Shown one piece after another: positions 33,081-39,470 of a stretch of DNA of 39,470 bases. Origin of the DNA: Clostridia bacterium (lineage in GTDB: Bacteria; Bacillota; Clostridia; Christensenellales; Borkfalkiaceae); assembly GCA_017462985.1 (NCBI GenBank), contig JAFTQB010000007.1, forward strand, positions 1 to 39,470, in the 5' to 3' direction. Below the pieces are notes generated by a model. That model was not told the DNA's origin, ran no database searches, and worked only from the letters and a program-made list of their open reading frames with translations. Position 1 is the first letter of the stretch. Each line of letters starts with the position of its first letter. Position numbers and translations under genes: made by a program.

Positions 33081-36035
33081 ATGACAAAAAGAATGAAAAC
33101 GATCGCTACTTTACTTGTCGCTTGCGCCTTAACGACGGCGGCGGCTGTGACGGTAAGCCTTACGCCCGATAATCTCGCGTCGGCAGCCGTAACGACTGAT
33201 TATTATACCCAATACGATATTGAAGACGTAGTGGAAACAATGGAAGATATTTCGTTGCATTACGGGCAGACCGATTTGGTAGAAGGAACGACCTATGAGA
33301 TCGACGGCTCGGAAGAAGCCGAAATGGGCAATATTTGGTTTATTCCTCCCGCAACGAATCAAGTAGCAAATACGGGTTTCCACGTGGAATTTGCAAATGG
33401 TACTTCCGCGTTGTTAAGCTTCCGTATGAAGTATAATGCAAACTTGAAATATCGTTTTCGGTTTGGCGATACTAACACTTCGCAATGGGTAACGACAAGT
33501 AAGGGATATTTTGCCGATTTAAACCCGTCTGCAACCAAACTAACTGTTCGCGGGTGGTGTACGAAAGATGATGCCGCCGATACGGCGGGAGGTGCAAGTT
33601 CGGATGCGCTGTATAACGCCGCGTCGAATGTGAATCTTAGCGAAACGCTTACCGATGGGGACGATCTGATCGTTACGCTCGGCGTATATACCAACGCCAA
33701 TAGTAAAAATCAAGTGGTTCTCAAGCTTGAAAAATACGCAAATGGAACAACTACGACTGTATTAAACTGTGATATCGAGGATCAGTATACCTCTTATAAC
33801 ACGATGATAGCAGGCACAGGTACCGTAAAACACGGGGTTGTTTTGAACGGCGCAACAGATACTGCCGGTTCTTTGGAAAATGTGCTCGGCGGCGTTAAGC
33901 GCCCGATTATTGCAAGCGAATACGATACTTCCGCAAAAGACGGAGAATATTATGCAAATGATAGCGCGAGCTTGGCGCTTCCCGAGGGATATACCTTGCA
34001 GGAGGAAAGTAAAACGCTTGTTGCAGGCGAAAATAAAATTCCCGTATATTATGCAATGACCTATTACGGCTCATCGATCAAAGTGCCTTGTACGATGACG
34101 GCAACGGCGAGTGCATACCGCATTACCAATATCGAAGATTTGGCAACTTCGATTGATAGCGATGGGGCGCTCTCCGTTGGCGAGCTAGCCTTGAAAACGG
34201 GGGTAAATGCTTTGGTAGCGGGAGAAACCTATACGACTGACGGTACTACGCTCGGCAGCACAACGTTCAGTAGCGCAACGAAGGGCAATATCTATCTGAA
34301 AGGGATACAAAATACGGGCTTTATTCTGCCGATCGAAAAGGAAACCTTGTTGCGGTTTAGAATGAAGTACGATTCCGATCAAATATACACTTTCATGTTC
34401 TCCAACGACGCTTATACCAATGGTATTGCGGTCGCTGCTTCAAGCGGATATTTTGCACAATTCCGTCCGACGTTTCTGCAAGTTCGATCTAAAACGGCAA
34501 ACGGTAGTACAGCGGATACAGCAGGTGGGGGTACCGCAGACGGATTGTATACAGTTAAAACTTTGAATAACGATTTTACAGCTTATGACGGCAAGGACCT
34601 TATCATCACTTTCGGCTCTTATCCCACCTCCGAAGGTAAAAATCAAGTCGTTTTAAGAGTAGAGTGCGAAGAGAATAATACAGTTACGTTGGTCAAAGAG
34701 ATCAATCAAGTGGATACTTATTCGGATATATACAAAGTCGGCAACGATACGAACTATATGGGGATGTATTGGAACGGCGGCACTTCGGGCGTAGTATACG
34801 AAAACGAAATTGGCGGCGTAAACCGTCCGTTGATCGCAAACGAGTACGATACTTCTGCAAAAGACGGAGAGTATTATGCAAATGATAGCGCGAGCTTGGC
34901 GCTCCCCGAAGGATATACTTTACAGAACGAAAACGCAACGCTTGAAGCGGGCGAAAACAAAATTTCCGTATATTATCCAATGACCTATTACGGCTCATCG
35001 ATCAAGGTGCCTTGCTTCATGATGGTAACGGCGAAGAGTCCGTATACGGTTACGCTGCAAAAAGCGGACGGTACGCAGATCCAAACGCAATCGTTCAACG
35101 GCGAAAGCAGCTATTTGTTGCCCGAAAAAATCAATGAAAACGTTACCTTTATCGGTTGGCTTACGGAAGATAACAAGCTGTATCCCGCAGGTTATACTTA
35201 TGCGGTAACGGAAAGCGTAGTGCTTACGCTTGCAGAAGCGGCGTTCTCGCTTGATGACGGCGCGGCGGTGCGCGTTTCCAACGCAAACAGCGGCTATGGC
35301 GGGATGCGATTCACGGCACAGTTGCAATCGGCTACGGTTTCCGAGATTCTCGCTCACGGCAAATGGATCGGCGCGATCTTGCCCACCGATTCGCTTGGCG
35401 ACGACGGGCTTTTCACCGAAGCAGATCTTACGACGGTAACGGAAACGAACAGCGGAAAAGAGATCGGCGAAGATAACAGAGAATCGGTTATCGGCGGCGT
35501 TGACGGATACTTTGCTTTAACGAGTATTTTGGTAACCAATTATAACCGCGAATTTTCAGCAATGTCTTATCTCACGATCACCTACGACGATGATGCGAAA
35601 ACGACAAAATCCCTCTATACGGCGTACGATGAAGCGAAGAACAGCCGTTCGGTGGTGCAAATTGCTTATATGGCGAAAAACGATACTGATACCGATTATA
35701 CGGACGCGCAGGACAAAATCCTTGACGACTATATCCAATCGGTCGTGATCATCGACGCAAACGGCGCAGTGCCTACAACGATTACGTTTACTGTGCAGAG
35801 TGAAGAATATACCGTTGCAACGAATAACGCATATCAAGTTAGCGGGTATACTGCGGAAAGCGGGTTCCCGCTGACGACGGGCAAGGCGTATACGACGAGT
35901 GCGGACGGAAAGATTCATATTCCCGTGATCTTGGTAAGAGATGGGGTGTGGACGCGTAAGCAGACGACGGCAACGCTTACCGCTGCCGAGGACGGAACGA
36001 ATACCTATACCGTGGAATGGTATACTCAAAGCTGA
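33081..36035 (+). CDS. Large secreted protein with duplicated ~308-residue domain
   Basis: A 984-residue protein with an N-terminal signal peptide (TKRMKTIATLLVACALTTAA...). Two homologous domains (about 48-343 and 345-652) share RMKYN/D, ADTAGG, GKNQVVL/KNQVVL and an almost identical end (EYDTSAKDGEYYANDSASLA). They may be jelly-roll/lectin-like (inference). A short TVTLQKADG...GWLTEDNKLYPAGYTY module (about 655-710) resembles Listeria-Bacteroides-type repeats; the rest contains the AAVRVSNANSGYGGMRFTA motif seen in clostridial surface proteins. No LPXTG, dockerin or C-terminal membrane helix. Start 33081 has AAAAGGGGAAA before it. It lies between the binding protein and permease genes, so it probably helps to capture the transported glycan. 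Confidence 0.8.
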   Translation: MTKRMKTIATLLVACALTTAAAVTVSLTPDNLASAAVTTDYYTQYDIEDVVETMEDISLHYGQTDLVEGTTYEIDGSEEAEMGNIWFIPPATNQVANTGFHVEFANGTSALLSFRMKYNANLKYRFRFGDTNTSQWVTTSKGYFADLNPSATKLTVRGWCTKDDAADTAGGASSDALYNAASNVNLSETLTDGDDLIVTLGVYTNANSKNQVVLKLEKYANGTTTTVLNCDIEDQYTSYNTMIAGTGTVKHGVVLNGATDTAGSLENVLGGVKRPIIASEYDTSAKDGEYYANDSASLALPEGYTLQEESKTLVAGENKIPVYYAMTYYGSSIKVPCTMTATASAYRITNIEDLATSIDSDGALSVGELALKTGVNALVAGETYTTDGTTLGSTTFSSATKGNIYLKGIQNTGFILPIEKETLLRFRMKYDSDQIYTFMFSNDAYTNGIAVAASSGYFAQFRPTFLQVRSKTANGSTADTAGGGTADGLYTVKTLNNDFTAYDGKDLIITFGSYPTSEGKNQVVLRVECEENNTVTLVKEINQVDTYSDIYKVGNDTNYMGMYWNGGTSGVVYENEIGGVNRPLIANEYDTSAKDGEYYANDSASLALPEGYTLQNENATLEAGENKISVYYPMTYYGSSIKVPCFMMVTAKSPYTVTLQKADGTQIQTQSFNGESSYLLPEKINENVTFIGWLTEDNKLYPAGYTYAVTESVVLTLAEAAFSLDDGAAVRVSNANSGYGGMRFTAQLQSATVSEILAHGKWIGAILPTDSLGDDGLFTEADLTTVTETNSGKEIGEDNRESVIGGVDGYFALTSILVTNYNREFSAMSYLTITYDDDAKTTKSLYTAYDEAKNSRSVVQIAYMAKNDTDTDYTDAQDKILDDYIQSVVIIDANGAVPTTITFTVQSEEYTVATNNAYQVSGYTAESGFPLTTGKAYTTSADGKIHIPVILVRDGVWTRKQTTATLTAAEDGTNTYTVEWYTQS
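33918..34090 (+). repeat. Internal repeat, copy 1
   Basis: 173 bases that recur at 34842-35014, exactly 924 bases (308 codons) later and nearly identical, with mostly silent differences. Confidence 0.85.
34842..35014 (+). repeat. Internal repeat, copy 2
   Basis: Second copy of 33918-34090. The high identity here compared with the diverged remainder of each 308-codon unit suggests recent gene conversion or a functional linker. Confidence 0.85.
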
Positions 36036-36047
36036 GGGGGTTAAAAG

Positions 36048-36170
36048 ATGAAGAAATACGAAACACTTCAACTGGAAATTTTAAACATCTCGGAGGAAGA
36101 TATCATCACGGCTTCGATCGGGGAAAAAGATTCATTGATTTTTGATACTTTTGACGAGTTCACGCAATGA
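36048..36170 (+). CDS. 40-residue peptide, MKKYxxxxLE family
   Basis: ATG 36048 has GAGGGGG at a good distance and encodes 40 residues starting MKKYETLQLEILNI, followed by SEEDIITASIG and an acidic end. From memory, many Clostridia encode similar short peptides (MKKYxxPxLE..xxEDIITAS), often near surface proteins. Y-x-x-x-x-L near the N-terminus resembles the YxxPxL leader signal recognised by PqqD-like proteins, but Pro is replaced by Thr/Leu here. It could be a modified-peptide precursor; unproven. The MITE-like repeat begins 12 bases after the stop. Confidence 0.65.
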   Translation: MKKYETLQLEILNISEEDIITASIGEKDSLIFDTFDEFTQ

Positions 36171-36181
36171 CAGCGCGATAA

Positions 36182-36299
36182 TGTCATTCTGAGCGCAGCG
36201 TAAGGAGGGCGAAGCTTGACGGAATAGCAAGCCTACCGAGCGTCGGAATCTCTCTTTTATGCGGACAGATTCTTCGTCGCATTGCTCCTCAGAATGACA
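36182..36299. mobile_element. MITE/REP-like repeat with 12 bp terminal inverted repeats
   Basis: tgtcattctgag (36182-36193) and ctcagaatgaca (36288-36299) are exact reverse complements, enclosing about 94 bases with further partial symmetry (gaatctct, gattcttcgtcgc). This matches, from memory, the abundant GTCATTCTGAG...CTCAGAATGAC intergenic repeat of many bacteria. It sits inside the importer locus and could form a long RNA hairpin. Confidence 0.8.
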
Positions 36300-36370
36300 G
36301 TTTTAAATATTTTCCACAAAAAAATCAATTTCCCAAAAATCGGAAGAAAAATTTCTTTTGGAGAACAACT

Positions 36371-37294
36371 ATGGACGCTACAATCAAACGCGGCGGCGGT
36401 TATGCAAAACAAAGACGGAACAAGCTCTTGTTCTATATTTCGCTCGTCGGATTGCCGAGCTTGCAATTCGTTATTTTTTACATAATCGTCAATTTCAACT
36501 CGATCGCACTTGCCTTTCAAAGCTACGATTCGGATAACGCCGTTTACTTTTTTTACGGATTTGAAAATATCAAGCAGGTATTCGTCAATTTTTCCACGCA
36601 AAGCTTTTTGCCCGCGGCTGTTAAAAATTCGTTGATCTGCTATTCGTTTACTTTGCTCGTAGGCATTCCGCTAGCGATCATCTTTTCCTATTATATCTAT
36701 AAAAAGAGCTTTTTCAGCGGCGGCTTTAAGGTTTTCCTCTTTATGCCGCAGATCGTATCGGCGTTGGTATTTGCGCTTATTTTCCGCTTTTTCACCGATA
36801 ACGCAATCCCGCAGTTTGTAGAAATGTTTACGGGGGAAGAAGCAGACGGCTTACTTTCCTTGCCCGAAACGCGCTTTGGAACGGTGTTGTTCTATACGCT
36901 TTGGGCGGGCTTCGGTACGCAGGTCTTAATGTATTCGGGGACGATGAGCGGGATTTCCGATTCTGTCATCGAAGCGGGGCAGCTCGACGGGATCAATTCC
37001 TTTCAAGAGCTGATCTATATCGTCGTTCCGATGATTTTTCCTACGATCACGACGTTTATTGTTGTCGGTTTTTCGGGGATTTTTATCAATCAGATGAACT
37101 TGTACGCATTCTTTGGGACGAAAGCCGAATACGCCGATTATACGCTCGGTTACTATATGTACTCAGCGGCGACGGAAGCGGGGCCGGCGGAGCTTCCCTA
37201 TCTTTCCGCGTTCGGCTTGGTGATGACGCTTTTTGCCGCGCCGCTCACGCTGGGGCTTCGTTGGGCGCTCAATAAGTTGGGTGAGAAATTTTAA
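36371..37294 (+). CDS. ABC sugar permease, MalF/UgpA type
   Basis: A 307-residue inner-membrane protein with six helices and a basic cytoplasmic N-terminus (KRGGGYAKQRRNK). The EAA loop that docks the ATPase is VIEAGQLDGINSFQELIYI. It forms a heterodimer with the next permease. GGAGAACAACT precedes the ATG. It starts 71 bases after the MITE-like repeat and 11 bases before the second permease gene. Confidence 0.92.
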   Translation: MDATIKRGGGYAKQRRNKLLFYISLVGLPSLQFVIFYIIVNFNSIALAFQSYDSDNAVYFFYGFENIKQVFVNFSTQSFLPAAVKNSLICYSFTLLVGIPLAIIFSYYIYKKSFFSGGFKVFLFMPQIVSALVFALIFRFFTDNAIPQFVEMFTGEEADGLLSLPETRFGTVLFYTLWAGFGTQVLMYSGTMSGISDSVIEAGQLDGINSFQELIYIVVPMIFPTITTFIVVGFSGIFINQMNLYAFFGTKAEYADYTLGYYMYSAATEAGPAELPYLSAFGLVMTLFAAPLTLGLRWALNKLGEKF

Positions 37295-37305
37295 GGGGGC
37301 GGAGT

Positions 37306-38187
37306 ATGGAAAAGAAAAAAATGTCTGCGTTCAATTGGGTTATTTTCGCCGTGCTCGCTCTTTACGCGCTTTCTATGATCTTATTGCTCTTTTGGGGAGC
37401 AACGACGGCGTTCAAAGCGCAAAGCGAATTCCGCACGAACAGAATTTGGCCTACGCTCAATCCAACGGTGAATAATTTCAGCTTTTTGCTCGATCAGTTT
37501 TACGTAATCGTGATTATCGAGGGCGAAGGGCAGTATTTCATAGGCATGGGCGAGCAGGTGCTCAATACAATTCTCTACGCAGGGGTCGGCTCGTTTTTGA
37601 TGACGCTTGCGCCCTGCGTGGTGGCGTACGCGGTTACGAAGTTCGAGAATTATTTCTATTCGAAAGTGCTTCACACCGTCGTGATCGTCGCGATGATTTT
37701 GCCTGTTGTCGGCGCGTATCCGTCGATGATACAGGTGATGCAAACCCTGGGGATTTACGATACTTTCTTGGGGCTGTGGTTGCAAAAATTCAATTTCTTG
37801 GGGCTGTACTTTTTAACTTTCTGCGCGGCGTACAAAAACGTTTCCAAAGAGCTGAGCGAAGCCGCGTATATCGATGGTGCGAATGAATGGCAAACCTTTT
37901 TGCAGATTGTATTGCCGATGGTCAGAAATATGTTCTTCACGGTATTTTTGATCCATTTCGTAGAAATGTGGAACGATTATCAGGTGCCGTTGCTGTATTT
38001 GCCGTCGCATCCTACGCTTGCGGGCGGCGTGCACTATCTCGTTTATAAACGCAATTATTCGCCGTTCTCGGATACGCCCGTGAGGTTGGCGTGCTGTATG
38101 ATCTTGGCGATCCCTATTTTGATCCTGTTTATTATCTTCCGAAACAAGCTGATGGGCAACGTTTCGATGGGAGGAGTGAAAGAATGA
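37306..38187 (+). CDS. ABC sugar permease, MalG/UgpE type
   Basis: A 293-residue inner-membrane protein with six helices; the EAA loop reads LSEAAYIDGANEWQTFLQIVLP. AAGGGGGCGGAG precedes the ATG. No ATPase is encoded in the window, so the pair probably uses a shared MsmK-type ATPase, as many Firmicute sugar importers do (family knowledge). The next gene overlaps its stop by four bases. Confidence 0.93.
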   Translation: MEKKKMSAFNWVIFAVLALYALSMILLLFWGATTAFKAQSEFRTNRIWPTLNPTVNNFSFLLDQFYVIVIIEGEGQYFIGMGEQVLNTILYAGVGSFLMTLAPCVVAYAVTKFENYFYSKVLHTVVIVAMILPVVGAYPSMIQVMQTLGIYDTFLGLWLQKFNFLGLYFLTFCAAYKNVSKELSEAAYIDGANEWQTFLQIVLPMVRNMFFTVFLIHFVEMWNDYQVPLLYLPSHPTLAGGVHYLVYKRNYSPFSDTPVRLACCMILAIPILILFIIFRNKLMGNVSMGGVKE

Positions 38188-39470
38188 AAAATGTTTTTGG
38201 CAAAAAACTCAAAATTGCGTGCGCGGGCTTTTTGGCGGCTTGCGCTTGCGTAACGGCGGGGATTTGTTTTTCGGATAACGGCAATCCCACGCAAGCGAAC
38301 GCTGAATTTGTGGAAGCGCCCGTATTTCAAACGGTTTACGATCTCAATTCCACGATTTCGATTCCGTCCGCTTCGCTTTCCTACGGCTCGGCGCAATACC
38401 CTGCGACGGCGTATCTTATCTCGCCCGACGGCACGGTGTATTCTTTAAACGAATGTACGCTTGATACGGCAGGGAAATGGCAGGTAATGTATAAGGCGCA
38501 AACTGATAGCGGCGAGATCGTTTCCGAAACGCTTTCTTTCGAGGTGTACAGTCAAATTGTTTCCGTCGGCGATAAGAGTACGATGGAGTATACCACCTTT
38601 TCCAACACGCACTATTCCTATGAAGGATACAGAATTGAGCTAGCCAAGGGCGAAAGTATCGATTACAACCGTATTATCGATTTGAACGAGGTAACCTCGA
38701 AAGACGATTTGTTTTCCCTGTTCGTCATTCCCAAAAACCTCGGCTCGGCAGACGCGACGCGGTTGATCGTAACCTTTACGGATATTTACGATCCCGAAAA
38801 CGTCGTAAGCGTAATGCTTCAACAAACGCTCGTTGATACGACGACTTGGTCGTATGTAACGGCAAAAGCGCCGGGGCAATCATATTCGGGGCTTTATAAT
38901 CAGCCGAGAACGGGATTTGATACGGTGAGCATAGACGGCGTGGACGTAGGGTTGTTTTCGGGAAGTATTTACGGCACGCAACTTGCCTTCTCGTTTGTAG
39001 GCAACGTGCATAAATATACGGGCAACGGCAGAAGGTATTACGGCGAAGTGGGCGATCAGCTGTTCTCGCTTTCGTGGGATTATTCGCAAAGGCGGGTGTA
39101 TTTGCCTTGGCATCACACATCGCAAAAGGTCATTTGCGATTTGGACGAAAGCTATATGAAAGTGGATTGGGACGGCTTCACGACGGGCGAAGTAATGATG
39201 AGCATTTCCGCTGACGGATATTTGAGCGATACGATCTGCTTGTTCGTGGAGGATATGAACGGCGAGAATCTTTCGAATAACCGTTTCCAAGATGCGAAAG
39301 CTCCCGAAATCAAGCTCGATTTTGGCGCGTTTGATCGTGATTCGTTGCCCGTGGCGGTTGTCGGGGAAAAATATCCGCTGTTCCCTGCGGTCGCTTTCGA
39401 CGATTACAGCGGATACTTATCTTATCAAACGCGAGTTTACTATAATTATCATAACAATATGCGTGTAGAG
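38184..39470 (+). CDS. Secreted protein, 3' end outside the window
   Basis: ATG 38184 overlaps the permease stop (ATGA), with GGAG ten bases upstream. The frame is open to the window end (429 codons). A signal peptide is visible (KNVFGKKLKIACAGFLAAC..., hydrophobic to about residue 30, cleavage probably near TQANAEF). The rest is beta-rich: an Ig-like segment (about 45-115, SPDGTVYSLNECTLDTAGKW) and further lectin-like sequence. I do not recognise a catalytic domain in the visible part. Its coupling to the transporter suggests a surface glycan-binding or glycan-degrading role (inference). Confidence 0.8.
   Translation, partial: MKNVFGKKLKIACAGFLAACACVTAGICFSDNGNPTQANAEFVEAPVFQTVYDLNSTISIPSASLSYGSAQYPATAYLISPDGTVYSLNECTLDTAGKWQVMYKAQTDSGEIVSETLSFEVYSQIVSVGDKSTMEYTTFSNTHYSYEGYRIELAKGESIDYNRIIDLNEVTSKDDLFSLFVIPKNLGSADATRLIVTFTDIYDPENVVSVMLQQTLVDTTTWSYVTAKAPGQSYSGLYNQPRTGFDTVSIDGVDVGLFSGSIYGTQLAFSFVGNVHKYTGNGRRYYGEVGDQLFSLSWDYSQRRVYLPWHHTSQKVICDLDESYMKVDWDGFTTGEVMMSISADGYLSDTICLFVEDMNGENLSNNRFQDAKAPEIKLDFGAFDRDSLPVAVVGEKYPLFPAVAFDDYSGYLSYQTRVYYNYHNNMRVE

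Overview
The window looks like a chromosome segment of an uncultured Clostridia-type Firmicute, possibly a gut lineage such as Christensenellales (inference). Reasons: a Spo0A homologue, sigma-A promoters with 16-17 bp spacers, AGGAGG-type ribosome sites, a KMQ..CGNDYI-type DapF sequence and the gene mix. Bases 1-8 kb are a visibly AT-rich accessory zone; the rest is mostly ordinary chromosome with some unusual proteins.

Accessory zone: (a) a Fic protein; (b) a 1.9 kb block holding a zeta-type toxin/antitoxin pair, bounded by two diverged ~80 bp direct repeats, the second ending in the 3' end of a tRNA gene plus its terminator, which looks like an old integration scar; (c) spo0A, whose last 77 bp are duplicated 4.3 kb downstream. 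The duplicate carries the spo0A-groEL convergent terminator, so 3700-7905 (integrase remnant, AraC regulator, GH3 beta-glucosidase, a structured non-coding stretch) appears to be an element inserted at the 3' end of spo0A. The Spo0A receiver has Gly at the phosphoacceptor position (residue 56).

Core part 1 (8-17.5 kb): groES-groEL (minus strand); dCMP deaminase, cyclophilin and purB; a set with a 40-residue lipoprotein, HPr-kinase-like P-loop protein, PqqD-like protein, S26-type peptidase and ABC exporter, which resembles peptide-maturation machinery without an obvious substrate; tRNA-Val(GAC); a ZIP transporter; an Lrp/AsnC regulator.

Core part 2 (17.5-31 kb): a 966-residue protein with a PadR winged helix, a very long coiled coil and four C-terminal membrane helices. 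Next come an acyl-ACP thioesterase and an ArgJ-like protein. After these, a promoter, a 48-codon leader ORF and a terminator precede an operon: carA, carB fused to dapF, a two-helix membrane protein, a cysteine desulfurase and thiI. Several of these proteins keep their fold but lack catalytic residues: ArgJ-like lacks the Thr nucleophile, CarA lacks Cys, His and Glu of the glutaminase, and the DapF domain lacks one of two catalytic Cys. The CarB synthetase part looks intact. This cluster and the PadR fusion are the strongest candidates for undescribed biology.

Core part 3 (31-39.5 kb): a carbohydrate-type ABC importer locus without ATPase: duplicated promoter region, solute-binding lipoprotein, large secreted protein with an internal duplication, a 40-residue peptide, a MITE-like repeat, two permeases, and a secreted protein cut by the window end.
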